This document shows positions 43,672-54,059 of a DNA stretch of 64,000 bases, one piece after another. The stretch comes from Ichthyophis bannanicus (lineage: Eukaryota; Chordata; Amphibia; Gymnophiona; Ichthyophiidae): the NCBI GenBank assembly GCA_033557465.1, contig CM066045.1:128423596-128487595 (forward strand), in the 5' to 3' direction. Made by a program: the position numbers and the translations under genes. Numbering within the stretch: position 1 is the stretch's first letter; each line of letters begins with the position of its first letter. The notes below the pieces were generated by a model. The model made no database searches. It was given only the letters and a program-made list of their open reading frames with translations, and was not told the DNA's origin.

Positions 43672-43782
43672 CTTTTCTCCTCAATGAAAACCTCTTGACC
43701 AGAACTCGGATTGCCACGGTGAGTCTCCAGAGTTGCCCTTCTTTGTCGGTATCTCGCTTCCACCTTTCTCCAAATCATCAAG
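43672..43782 (+). CDS. SDHD: SDHD exon 2
   Basis: A 111-nt exon between acceptor TTTTGTCCCTTAG and donor CAAG|GTACGT. With the last base of exon 1 it encodes PFLLNENLLTRTRIATVSLQ...SVSRFHLSPNHQ plus one base. The end matches the human HIHLSPSHH segment, and entry phase 1 and exit phase 1 equal those of human exon 2 (117 nt). The region covers the presequence and processing-site portion, which diverges fast, so only the last residues are clearly conserved. A second donor-like site, CACG|GTGAGT, lies inside the exon at 43718/43719; its use would change the frame into exon 3. Intron 1 upstream is 19.7 kb and intron 2 downstream 8.8 kb. Confidence 0.9.
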
Positions 43783-43982
43783 GTACGTAGAAGTAACTTT
43801 GGTCTGCTGTTGCGGAATTTTCTGTGAGTGGCAGGAATTTATTTTGGTCTATGCTGCTCAGGATGTAGCCCAACTGTCGGTCAGAGAAGTTTGCCTGCTT
43901 ATAGGATATGCCATATTATTCAAGTCAGTAATGATTTTTCATCTTCCCATCCTGGGTACACGGACATACAAGTTCCCATACT

Positions 43983-44371
43983 TTGGGCTGGGCCAAGGAC
44001 GTTTGCCATCCTGGGCAGCTGCACTGTGCCGCCCTCTCCCCCATCTCACCTACTGTGTTTAAAAAAAGAAAGAAAGAAAAGTGGCAGCTTTCTATGCCAT
44101 GGCAGGCTTTAAAGTGCCCAAACATGCACTTGCTCTCACCACCTGCTGCTCCTGCCCCCCTTCCAACACAACTTGCTACCCTCTCTGACAGGAGGTTGCG
44201 TTGGAAGAGGGCAAGCGTGGCAGGCCATGAAAGCACGTGTGTGACCACGTTAAGGTCCACAGTGGTGGCAGAAAGCCACCAATTTTTAAAGAGTGGAGAG
44301 GCTGAGGGTCACCATGCTGCCTATCGGGACCTACCATCCTGGGCGGCTGCCTAGTCTGTTGGCCAGCCCTG
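43983..44371. mobile_element. hAT-like MITE with 8-bp target duplication
   Basis: The left end TTGGGCTGGGCCAA is inversely similar to the right end TTGGCCAGCCCTG, and the subterminal blocks CATCCTGGGCAGCTGC and CATCCTGGGCGGCTGC occur at both sides. The flanks CCCATACT (43975-43982) and CCCATATT (44372-44379) agree in 7 of 8 bases, the duplication length of hAT elements. It is 389 bp, non-coding, just inside SDHD intron 2. Confidence 0.7.
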
Positions 44372-44694
44372 CCCATATTTAATCCATTATTAAGATGCTA
44401 CTATCCCCCTCTCCCCCTGTACTTTTACTATCAGCCTTTGTAATAATGTGAATGCTCCTGTAATAGCTTCCTGTATTTCTGTGACCTTGCTGGACGTTAC
44501 CCAGCCAGCCTGCCATGTGGGCGAACTTGAACTGCGATGGGAAGTGCTGCCAGTAGAACATGTTATCTGGGCTTGCGGTGCTTCTCCTAGTGACTGCAAC
44601 AGGAGCTGCTTTGTTTTCTTTGGTGGGCTGCTGCTTTAGCTTGGTGCATAATTGCGTTTTTGTAAATAGTCTTCTAAGTTTTGCAAATCCCAGG

Positions 44695-45270
44695 TTCCTT
44701 ATCGTCACTCCAGTCCAGTCCCTTACTTCAGGGTTACGCAACCCTTCCAGCAGCTTGGAGGCTGAGCCCAACCTTTTTGGGGTGGAGCGGTATATATACC
44801 ACTGGTGCCACCCACCAACCCCAGTATACTCAGCCTCCAAGCAGCTGGAGGGTCCCGTAAGCCTAGGGCTTACTGGAGTCCTTCTTTCCTCTTAAATTCC
44901 TTTTTATTTAATTTATTGAATTGAATTTATTTAATTTTAGTTGGATTTGATTTATTTAATTCATTTGATTTACAGGATCTTTGGTATCCTATTTGATTCT
45001 CTCCGGAGTACTCCTTTCCCCCCCCCTCCCTCCCTCCCTCCCCGCAGCGTACTGAAACTGATTCTCTGCGGATCGGGCAGCAGCGAGGAGGAAAGTCCAG
45101 AGCTCCTCTCACTGCCCGTGCTGCCTATTCTCCGGTCTGCCTGCCTCAGATCCGGCCCGTCCTCGCGCCGAAGCCCAGCTGGCGGCTGAGCGCTGGAGGA
45201 CGCGCCGTACACGCGGGGAGAGCCGAATCCTCTTCAGCCCCCCTTCTCTTCTTACGGCGACGCGCTTGCT
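44695..45270 (+). mobile_element. DIRS-element 5' end, partial
   Basis: From TTCCTTATCGTCACTCCAGT through the terminal repeat (to about 44835) and the AAGCAGCTGGAGGGTCCCGT block it matches the left end of the DIRS element at 46252, with substitutions. Beyond about 44890 the two diverge; this copy continues into a GC- and CpG-rich leader (45000-45265) ending GAGGGTAAGGACTTGG. No gag, reverse transcriptase or right terminal repeat follows before the next DIRS element, so this is a broken copy or a different subfamily. Confidence 0.7.
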
Positions 45271-46251
45271 GAGGGTAAGGACTTGGGGATTGGATGGTTG
45301 ACTGTTAGTGGGGTGGTGAGAGCTGGCTTAGAGTGGGGTGGGGAGGAGGTTGAAGGTAGGAGGTGGTTGGTTTAACAGAGGAGGGAGATGATTGAATGGG
45401 GAAGGGAGACTGGGTGACTTACAGGGTGAGCAGTGGAGAGAGCAAGGGAAAGCAAGCGAGGAAGAGGCTGCTGGCTGTGCTTTTTGTCCATTGACCTGCA
45501 GAGGTGCCTGATGTACTAAGACATGGAATGGATAAATCAAGTCCTAAAGGAGCCATGGGGGACCAGAGGAGAGACTCCTTCCTTCCCCCTCCCACCCCCA
45601 CTGTGGTAGAAACAGTGGAAGGAGGGAGGTCCCTGGCTCCTAAAGCCAAAGAACATTTGTCAAGTCGTGTTGTAGTGAGATTGGTTTGAAATCAGAAGGG
45701 ATTTAAGCACAGATTGTGAGAATCCTTGGTCAGAAAAATGCTTTGTAGAGACTGGCCTTCTTACAGCTTCAGCTGCTTTTCTTGTAAATGATTTGAAGAC
45801 CGAATCTTATCGATAGCGAGCAGATGAGCATCCCACTAATGAAAGGCAGTTACTCCCTGTGATCAGTGAGAGGGAATAAACAATTGTGCTGTTTTACAGA
45901 TGAACCATAAAGGGACAAGTAAGAGAGATGGTGGGAGAATAACCCCATAAAATACAAAAAAATGATTTGACATCTGTCACTATTGACATGTCTGACTTTT
46001 TTTTGGCAAGTTCTGTATTAGATTTCAAGTTTTCAGGTCGTAGAAACGTAACCACGTGAAATGTTAACCAGAAAACAGATGGGCTGCCAGAATTGGAAGG
46101 CAGAAAAACAATTAACCGAAACAACGTTCAAATTTGTGTGGTGCTTTAAGTACATTAAATAACGTTAAAAATGGTATGTATATGTATGTGCAAGACAAGA
46201 GACAAGTAACAGTAAAAATGAGAAATCAAACATCGAAATTTAAAAGGAATG
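45271..46251. other. SDHD intron 2, nothing recognised
   Basis: GA-rich then AT-rich sequence lacking coding or repeat similarity that I can name. It may be the remainder of the broken DIRS copy or plain intron. Confidence 0.4.
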
Positions 46252-46267
46252 TTCCTTATCGTCACTC

Positions 46268-46386
46268 CAGTCCAGTCCCTTACTTCTGGGTTACGCAACC
46301 CTTCCAGCAGCTTGGAGGCTGAGCCCAACCTTTTTGGGGATGGAGCGGTATAAATACCACTGGGACCACCCCCCAACTCCAGTATT
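46268..46386 (+). repeat. DIRS left inverted terminal repeat
   Basis: 119 bp starting CAGTCCAGTCCCTTACTTCT and ending CCCAACTCCAGTATT; it is the inverse of 51498-51616, practically without mismatch. Confidence 0.93.
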
Positions 46387-46661
46387 CTCAGCCTCCAAGC
46401 AGCTGGAGGGTTCCGTAAGCCTAGGGCTTACTGGAGTCTTTCCTTTATTTATATTTTAGATTTCTTACTTAGATTACTTAGATTTCACAAAATTTTTCTC
46501 CTTATTTTAATTATTTTAATTATTACTTTAACTGCAATTTAATTCATTGATCTGGTTTAAGTTGCCTTTAGTTACCTAACTAAGGGGTTCTTAGCTTTCC
46601 TCCGGGGAGAAAATATTGCCTGGGCTTGGGAGCTCACGGTGGGAAGCCCCAGCACTAAGTC

Positions 46662-48122
46662 ATGGCATCCAAACCTCGCTGCCCTTCCTGTGGTACTCGC
46701 AGGGGCACCTCCGCAGAGGCAGGAATCTGCAGGAGCTGTGCCGCAGTGGCTGCCTCAGTGGAGCAGGAAATTAACTTGACCATGTCACAGACTTCTCATG
46801 AGTCAGGAGACCCTCTAGAAGGGGAAGGGGGATCCCAGTTTCCCCTCTCTACTCCCTCGGACCTGCCTCCTCCTTCTATCCCGCCTTTGCCCCCCTCCTC
46901 TAGTGCTGGGGGGACAGGAGAATTTTTCTCTCCTGACTTCATCCTCCTACTTCACAAGGCCTACTGCCTACGTAAACAGGGCTTAGGGTCAGAAGAGGTT
47001 GCCCCTCCAGCGGACGACAAATCAGCAAGATCCCTCGGGGCAACCATTCCGGATTCTGGTATTCCTCCCAAGCGCCCACCTCTTAGTGGGGAGGAGCCTC
47101 TAGGGTCCCTATCTCAGGGTACCCCGGATGAGGATGACTCTCTAAAGGACTTGGACGAGGAAGAGGAGGAGCTTGAAGAGGGGGAAATCCCGGAAGAAGA
47201 TCAATCACGGATAGTTAGAGTTTTTCGTCGGGAGGAGCTCCCGGCATTAATTAATGAGTCCCTAAAATTTCTCAATGTGGCCTCAGACATGCCAGCCCAG
47301 GAAGAGGCATTAGAGGATCCCTTAATCCAGGCCATTAGGAGATCCCAAAGGGTGTTCCCGGTCCACAGAGTCGTGCGCCAGATGATCCAGGAAGAATGGG
47401 ACCAACCAGAATCAAGCTTAAGAGGAGTCCGAGCCATGACTCGCCTCTACCCTCTTCCAGAGGCAGATAAAGAGCTGCTGAAATCTCCCAGGGTGGATGC
47501 AGCAGTATCAGCAGTTACTAAGAAGATGACTATCCCAGTTGAGGGCAGCTCGGCCTTAAAAGATGCACAAGACAGAAAGTTGGACACGCTCCTGAAACAA
47601 GCCTTTGATGTAAGCGCTCTCGCCTTGCAGGCCTCCGTGTCAGGAGCTTGGGTGGCTCGGGCCTGTTTAAGGTGGGCCCAACAGCTCCAGGCAGAGGGCT
47701 CAACGGGTGAAATACAGGTCAACTCGGCTAGGGTGGAATCCGGTGCAGCCTACTTGGCGGACAGTCAGTATGACCTCATCAGAAGCCTAGCCAAGAACAT
47801 GGCCTCGGTGGTGGCGGCTAGGCATTATCTTTGGCTACGGAATTGGGCAGCGGATCCTTCCTCGAAGGCACGCCTAAGTCGACTCCCTTTTAAGGGGAAA
47901 CTGTTATTTGGGGAGGATTTAGAGAAGTTAGTTAAAGACCTGGGTGAGTCTAAAGGGGGCAGGCTCCCGGAAGATAGGCCAAAACAAGGGCGCCTCCTAG
48001 CTCCAACGCGTACCCAGCCAAGGGACTCGCGGAGGTTCCGCCCAGCCAGGCCAAACTCCTTTCCCAGGGGCCGTTTTCTCTCGAAGGGTCAAGGTTACAG
48101 AGGGTTTCGTGGAGCAGGTTGA
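46662..48122 (+). CDS. DIRS gag-like protein
   Basis: A complete 486-residue frame from ATG 46662 to TGA 48122. The N-terminus has CPSCGTRRGTSAEAGICRSC, a possible zinc-binding CX2C pair. A proline/serine-rich stretch and an acidic segment (DEEEEELEEGEIPEED, about 165-180) follow. The C-terminal half carries the conserved DIRS gag region with GAAYLADSQYDLIRSLAKNMASVVAARHYLWLRNW, then a basic tail (RRFRPARPNSFPRG). Gag of DIRS elements forms the particle in which reverse transcription occurs. It is the only intact frame of this element. It overlaps the start of the next frame by 14 nt. Confidence 0.88.
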   Translation: MASKPRCPSCGTRRGTSAEAGICRSCAAVAASVEQEINLTMSQTSHESGDPLEGEGGSQFPLSTPSDLPPPSIPPLPPSSSAGGTGEFFSPDFILLLHKAYCLRKQGLGSEEVAPPADDKSARSLGATIPDSGIPPKRPPLSGEEPLGSLSQGTPDEDDSLKDLDEEEEELEEGEIPEEDQSRIVRVFRREELPALINESLKFLNVASDMPAQEEALEDPLIQAIRRSQRVFPVHRVVRQMIQEEWDQPESSLRGVRAMTRLYPLPEADKELLKSPRVDAAVSAVTKKMTIPVEGSSALKDAQDRKLDTLLKQAFDVSALALQASVSGAWVARACLRWAQQLQAEGSTGEIQVNSARVESGAAYLADSQYDLIRSLAKNMASVVAARHYLWLRNWAADPSSKARLSRLPFKGKLLFGEDLEKLVKDLGESKGGRLPEDRPKQGRLLAPTRTQPRDSRRFRPARPNSFPRGRFLSKGQGYRGFRGAG

Positions 48123-50078
48123 GGTTTTGGGGCTTCCTCCTCCTCCTTCTCGGGACCTAGAAAACAACAATGAGGTGACGGGGGTCCAGGAGGAAGGACG
48201 GCCGGTGGGCGGACGCCTAAGGCTGTTTCTTTCCGCTTGGTCCCGAGTCACGTCCGACCAATGGGTCCTAGAGGTGATAAGAGAAGGCTATGCTCTCGAA
48301 TTTGCAAAACAAATACTGCCAGCATTTGTGCAGTCTCCCTGCGGTTCTTCTACAAAGAGGGCGGCGATAGAGGCAACTCTCGATCGACTAATAGCTTTAG
48401 GGGCCGTGGTTCCAGTACCACCAGACCAGTTCGGCACTGGTCGGTACTCGATTTACTTCGTAGTACCAAAAAAGGAAGGGTCCTTTCGTCCGATCCTGGA
48501 CCTAAAACAGGTCAACCGTTGCCTCAGAGTACCACATTTCCGGATGGAGACCCTACGGTCAGTCATAGCAGCCGTGAGGGGCGGGGAGTTCCTAACGTCC
48601 CTCGATTTGACAGAAGCCTACTTGCATATCCCGGTCAGGAAGGCACATCAACAATTCCTGAGATTCGCAGTGCCAAGAGGCCACTTTCAATTCCAGGCCC
48701 TACCCTTCGGCCTAGCCACGGCTCCCAGGACGTTCACCAAGGTGATGGTGGTAGTAGCGGCCTTCCTCCGGAAGGAGGGAATATTAGTGCACCCTTACCT
48801 AGACGATTGGCTCATCAGGGCAAAGTCGGAAAAGGAAAGTCAGTCGGCGACGACCAGAGTGATCCAGGTTCTGGAGGATTTGGGGTGGGTCATCAACCGT
48901 ACGAAGAGCAGGATGACTCCCTCCCAGGAACTCGAGTACCTCGGGGCAAGATTCGACACCTGCAAGGGCAGAGTATTCCTCTCACACTCAAGATCAAGGG
49001 AGCTAAGACTTCTAGTCACGCAGTTTCTAGGCAGACGAAATCCCACGGCGTGGCATTATCTTCAGGTTCTGGGAACAATGGCGGCGGCGATAGAAGTAGT
49101 GCCATGGGCCAGGGCCCACATGCGGCCGTTGCAGCGGGCACTATTACGTCGTTGGTCACCCCAGCATCAGCCTCTGTCAATGCAGTTACTAGCGCTCCGC
49201 GGACCAAACAGGCCCTCCACTGGTGGCGGTGCCCAAGGAATCTGGACCGCGGGATGCCTCTCGAACCGCATCAGTGGTTACTATTGACGACGGATGCCAG
49301 CCTGTCAGGCTGGGGAGCGCATTGCGAGGACCAGTTCGTCCAGGGTCGCTGGACACAGTTGGAAGCACAATGGCCCATCAACAGACTGGAGTTGCGGGCC
49401 GTCACCCTGGCACTCAAGGCTTTCAAGACGTTAGTGCAAGGAAGAGCAAGTCGCGTTCTCTCCGACAATGTCACCGCGGTGGCCTACATCAACCACCAGG
49501 GAGGCACCAGCAGTCCCGCATTGGAGAAGGAGGCGGATGCCCTTTTCCAGTGGGCTGAAGTCCGGTTGCAAGCACTTTCCGCCTAGCACGTAGCGGGCGA
49601 AGACAATGTCACAGCCGATTTCCTCAGCAGGTATAGGATAGACCACGGAGAGTGGGAACTGGAACAGGAGACCTTCAACCAGATAGTGGCCCGATGGGGT
49701 CTCCCAGTCATGGATCTCATGGCACGGTTCTCTTCAGCCAAGGTGGACAGATTCTTCAGCAGGAGGAAGGAAAGAATGTCCGAGGGCTTAGATGCCCTGT
49801 CCCAAAAGTGGCCCTCGGAGGGCCTTCTCTATGTATTCCCCCCTTGGGTCTTGATCGGAAAGGTGCTCCAGCGGGTGGAGTCCCACCAAGGATTGGTAAT
49901 CCTCATAGCCCCGGATTGGCCCCGCCGCCCGTGGTATGCGGATCTGGTGAGAATGATCGCCGACCAACCTTGGCGGCTCCCTTGCAAAAGGGATCTGTTG
50001 AGGCAAGGCCCGGTCCGGATGCCTCACGTGGATCGATTCTCGCTTACGGCATGGCTATTGAAAGGGCGAGGCTCCTAA
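48109..50078 (+). pseudogene. DIRS reverse transcriptase/RNase H with methyltransferase-like end, frameshifted
   Basis: Reverse transcriptase occupies 48109 to about 49200: IYFVVPKKEGSFRPILDLKQVNR, LTSLDLTEAYLHIPV, FQFQALPFGLATAPRTFTKVM and HPYLDDWLI (catalytic YLDD near 48800). RNase H follows in a different phase: LLTTDASLSGWGAH, INRLELRAVTLALKAF, VLSDNVTAVAYINHQGG, then a TAG at 49584-49586 and HVAGEDNVTADFLSR. The last part (LPVMDLMARFSSAKVDRFFS, LLYVFPPWVLIGKVL, WPRRPWYADLV) is the conserved DIRS region described as methyltransferase-like. One frameshift near 49200-49240 and one stop break the protein. The final part overlaps the recombinase frame, a normal DIRS arrangement. Confidence 0.9.
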
Positions 50079-51114
50079 AACGAGGCTACTCAGGTGCAGT
50101 AATCTCGACGCTGTTGAATGCTAAGAAGCGCTCGACCTGTCTATCCTATGTAAGGGTTTGGCGCATCTTCGAAGCCTGGTGTGCGGAGCACCATCGGAAA
50201 CCCCTCTCGGCCTCAGTCCCGGAAGTTCTGGAATTCTTGCAAGCAGGGTTTGACAAGGGGCTGGCGCACAGCTCCTTACGGGTCCAGCTGGCGGCGATCG
50301 CCTGCTATAGGGGCAAGGTCCGCGGCAAACCCCTAGGTGCACACCCGGACGTCTCCAGGTTCCTAAGGGCGGTGAGACGGCTGCGTCCTCAGCGGAGGTC
50401 GGTCATCCCCCCCTGGGATCTCAACCTACTGCTAAATGCCTTGATCGGGGAACCCTTCGAGCCAGTAAAGAAGGCTTCCCTAAAGGATTTAACCCTAAAG
50501 ACAGTTTTTCTGGTCGCCATCTGCTCGGCCAGGAGGGTCTCGGAATTACAGGCGCTGTCTTCTCAGCCCCCTTTCTCTCCTTCCTCAAGGACAAAGTGGT
50601 TCTGCGCACGGTCCCTTCCTTCTTGCCCAAAGTTATCTCTCCCTTTCATGTGAACCAGACAGTTACCCTTCCGGCCTTCTCGGCCGAGGGGCACGAAGGT
50701 AGGGATAGCAAACTTCGTCTCCTAGACGTCCAGAGGATTTTGAAACGATACCTCTCTCGCACAGCGCCCTTTCGAAAGTCCGACCGTCTATTTATTCAGT
50801 TTGGGGGTCCGCACAAAGGGGAGGCAGCGGCCAAGGCCTCTATCTCCAGGTGGATCAGAGAGGCGATTGCCTCCGCCTATATCCTGAAAGGGAAGCAAGT
50901 TCCTGCGGGTCTGCGGGCTCACTCCACCCGGGTCCAGGCTACCTCTTGGGCAGAATTCAGCCTTGTTCCCCCGCTGGATATTTGTAGGGCAGCGACATGG
51001 TCTTCGCTGCATACCTTTACCAAACACTACAGACTGGACCTGCAGAGTTCAGCGGACGCTCGGTTTGGTTTAGCGGTTCTTCAGTCTGGTCTGCCGGAAC
51101 CCACCCAAGATTGA
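49990..51114 (+). pseudogene. DIRS tyrosine recombinase, frameshifted
   Basis: The recombinase joins the circular DNA to a new site. It begins in the frame overlapping the RT/RNase H end and reads RLLKRGYSGAVISTLLNAKKRSTCLSYVRVWRIFEAWCAEH (core-binding domain) and CSARRVSELQAL (first catalytic arginine near 50535). It continues in another phase from about 50590: KSDRLFIQFGG, GLRAHSTRVQATSWA (HxxR near 50925), DICRAATWSSLHTFTKHYRLDL (W and nucleophile tyrosine near 51026). All catalytic positions are present, but one indel near 50570 separates the arginine from the rest. The exact start is uncertain; the upstream border is chosen from the first recombinase-like residues. Confidence 0.9.
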
Positions 51115-51130
51115 ACTGCTCTGGTACATC

Positions 51131-51227
51131 CCAGAAGTAAGGGACTGGACTGGAGTGACGATAAGGAAATAGTAATTAGATCTTACCTGCTAATTAGTGT
51201 TCCTGAAGGAACGACAGTCCAGTCCCT
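51131..51227 (-). repeat. DIRS internal complementary region
   Basis: 51131-51168 is the inverse of the left outer end (46252-46290), and 51168-51227 is the inverse of the right outer end (51605-51661). They meet at GATAAGGAA|ATAGTAATTAG, so the region is a copy of the two element ends joined, as in DIRS-1. Confidence 0.93.
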
Positions 51228-51497
51228 GATCCCACCCGGTTCCGGCGAACGTTAAGGCCTATTGTTCATGGAAGAGCATCGGACCGAACGTAGGCCCGGT
51301 TCGGCAAGAGGAAGGGCAGGAGAAAGCCGGCTCGGGCAGACTCAGCTACCTCCCCCCCCCTTCCTCTTCTCCTTCCCTTATACCATCCGAAAAAAACAAA
51401 CAAACAAACAAAAAAAACAAGATGGTGCGTTAGTTCCTTGAGGTATTATGTTAGGTGCGTTATGGTTGGAAGTTAGTTATGTCTGCTTTTTCATTTG

Positions 51498-51616
51498 AAT
51501 ACTGGAGTTGGGGGGTGGTCCCAGTGGTATTTATACCGCTCCATCCCCAAAAAGGTTGGGCTCAGCCTCCAAGCTGCTGGAAGGGTTGCGTAACCCAGAA
51601 GTAAGGGACTGGACTG
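51498..51616 (-). repeat. DIRS right inverted terminal repeat
   Basis: 119 bp, inverse of 46268-46386. The outer 45 bp beyond it (to 51661) are unique to the right end and recur, inverted, in the internal complementary region. Confidence 0.93.
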
Positions 51617-51661
51617 TCGTTCCTTCAGGAACACTAATTAGCAGGTAAGATCTAATTACTA

Positions 51662-52619
51662 TTTTTTGTTTCTGATCTTCATGAAATATCAGACCCTACC
51701 AGTAAGAAACAAGGACAGTAGATCAGTTGTCTTTTCTCTCATATAGTGCTACAGAAAATTTAGACCATAAGACAAGCCAAAGTCCTTCAGGCCTAGCATC
51801 ATACCTCTGCCCATGATTACTTAGTCGCAAGTGCCCAGCAGCTCCCAGGAAATAAATCCGTTTCTCAGAGCTCATTTACCAAGATCACCTAGCTAATGAA
51901 CGTTCTAGGACCTTTCTGAGATCAGACAAAGACGTCCATGTTCCTGGGAATGCTCCAGCCATACCTCCGTTCAATCTTGGACACCCTCACGCTGGGGATG
52001 TCCACAAACCTGGCTTTTTTAAAAATAGCTCTGGAGATGTGTCTATGCTCGTTTTCAGATGTCCAAAGCACAAATACGGCTTCCAAATGGACCCCCATAA
52101 TGCCATCAACAGGGCTGTAAAAACCCTGGGTACCAGATCATCTGTGTGCCGCAAACCTAGGTATTGGGGAGGTGCTGCTGTTGCAGTCAGGCCTTGGCTA
52201 AGGGCAGCCACACCACTACAAATAGGAAGAAAAGGAGATACAAGAATCAAAAGTACAGGAAAGAAACACAACCCCCCCCCCCCAACCCTGCCCCTCCCCA
52301 TCTGCAAAAAAAGTAAAGGAAGCACACAAACGAGCTGAAGAGCCCAAAAGAAAAAAGAAAAAGGTCCTTGACTACTAGATTCTTGACAGGCTCTCGGGTT
52401 TCCTAAATGTTTTTCCACCCCTGATTAATTAGATGATCAGTGTGGTCCTAGTGTGTGTTCTGTGGGTTTTAAGTGCTGTTTCATATGAGCCCAGCTAAGT
52501 AAGAAGATGCATATCTGTGTATTTAAATGTGCTTCGACAATGTAAAGTACACCTCGTGAGAAACTCTTTGAGCAAAACTTTATATTTTCCACTGTACCGG
52601 ATCTTGTTTTACATTGTAG
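51662..52619 (+). other. End of SDHD intron 2
   Basis: No recognised repeat or exon. A C run lies near 52267. The intron ends TTGTTTTACATTGTAG at 52619. Confidence 0.6.
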
Positions 52620-52767
52620 CTGTTGGTTCCAAAGCCGCGTCTCTGCACTGGACGAGCGAGAGAGCTGTCAGTGTTGTACTACTGGGTCTTCTCCCTGCAG
52701 CTTACTTCTACCCTGGGCCTGCCGCAGACTATTCGCTGGCAGCAGCTCTCACCCTGCATGGCCACTG
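52620..52767 (+). CDS. SDHD: SDHD exon 3
   Basis: A 148-nt exon between acceptor TTTTACATTGTAG and donor CACTG|GTAAGT, entry phase 1, exit phase 2, as in human (145 nt). It encodes [50 protein letters not shown], residues 54-103. [21 protein letters not shown] and [14 protein letters not shown] are almost the same as human SDHD. The segment includes the first transmembrane helix and His100, equivalent to the human His102 that ligates heme b. The last exon (with the third helix and the ubiquinone-site tyrosine) is not visible before 64000, so the gene is partial here. Confidence 0.98.
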
Positions 52768-54059
52768 GTAAGTGCGGGGGCTTGACCACAGCCACTGGCA
52801 TCTATCCCTAATGACACTTTTTTATTTCTTTAGAGTTAACAAGCATGGCATATTCTACTAGCAACAATAGACAAGTATTAACTGCTTACCCAAACCTCCC
52901 CTCCCCCCTTCCCCTCTTCAGATTTGATTTTAAGCTAAAGGCGTTTATTAGTCTTTAAAAATCGTTTTCACTGAGCTGTTAGCTACTGTGCTTGACATGT
53001 CAGAAGAAGCAAAGATTCCCCTAATACTGCTTGGGGTTGGGGACTTCATATCTTACCATTGCTTAATGCGTCTTGGCGTGCTGACTCTGCATTAAACCAC
53101 TTCAACATACAATTGCAAAATGCTGTCTTGACAAGTTGCGTTCATATTTTCAAAGATTTTGTGATGAGTTGTCAGAGCTCACTCAATCTCCTTCAGGCCT
53201 ACAGAGCAGGTGTACAACGAAAACTCTTGACATGCATTCTTGAAACAGTATACATTAGACTTAATAATGTAAAATTTCTAAAATACGGCAAATGCTTGAG
53301 AGCGAAGGCTACATTATTCAGCACGTACTTGCAGTGACAGTTATTGCGTGAGCAGTGTGTCCTATTTTTGCGATTAGTGCCGCATATAGCGTTGGCCATG
53401 CCCGCTCAGAGTTTGAAAATCACAAGCTTGTCATTTTTTAAATTTATTTTTGAAGATGTTGCAGAAGCTCAGGGGATGAGCCTTACTGGAAATGGATTTG
53501 TATTTCATTTTGTCCCTGTCCCGATGAGTCAACTGGGTGCAGTATTGGAGAGTGTGCATGTTTGTAGCTAAGGCAAATTGAAGGTGGGATAGGCAATTGT
53601 GTTTCTGCTCCAAATTACAAGAGAATAAAGATGTTTGGGTGGAATGCTGACTCTTCCCCCCCCCCCCCCCTCAGGGAATAAATTCTAGGAATACGTGGAA
53701 GTATCATTTGATCTGAAATTTGGAATAGATTTTTCACTCGGAATACCAAATAGTTAGAACTGAAACCTAGTTTGAAGCTAGTGGTCCTCTGCTTGCTGCC
53801 ATTCCGAAAGGCCTTGGTTCCACTAGTTAGAATTCAGTCTTCCTGCCCAAGGAGATACTCAAGCTCCTTAGCCGATTTGCTCTGATTAATTTCATCAGAG
53901 AGAAAATGGTGTGTTTTCAATGTAAAAAAAAAAAAAAAGACCGTTGCTGTCACAAAACAGTTACTCTGCAGAGCTTGCACCGGCAAAAGAGAGCAGTGTG
54001 TGTTCTTAGAAATTCCCAGGAAATATTACGTCCACATGGCAGAGCTGAGCTGTCTCTGG
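52768..54059 (+). other. SDHD intron 3, nothing recognised
   Basis: Starts GTAAGTGCGG. No exon or named repeat; a C run of 13 lies near 53657-53670 and an A run near 53923-53938. Confidence 0.5.

Larger units (their letters stand above)
46252..51661 (+). mobile_element. DIRS-type tyrosine-recombinase retrotransposon, structurally complete
   Basis: A 5.4 kb element with inverted terminal repeats (46268-46386 and 51498-51616), three coding regions in the DIRS order gag, RT/RNase H, tyrosine recombinase, and an internal complementary region (51131-51227). That region is the inverse of the two outer ends joined together. DIRS elements use it as a template to make a circle, which the recombinase inserts without target duplication; none is seen here. 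Each coding region except gag has a frameshift or stop. It lies sense in SDHD intron 2. A second DIRS end lies at 44695 and a minus-strand fragment at 55745-56340. Confidence 0.95.

Noticed and set aside
43672..43718. SDHD exon 2 ending at the first donor (47 nt)
   Set aside because: The longer exon to 43782 carries the conserved RFHLSPNHQ segment and the correct phase for exon 3.
48237..49586. One continuous 449-codon protein
   Set aside because: Only its last third (RNase H) is real coding; the first part is an out-of-phase shadow of the DIRS reverse transcriptase.
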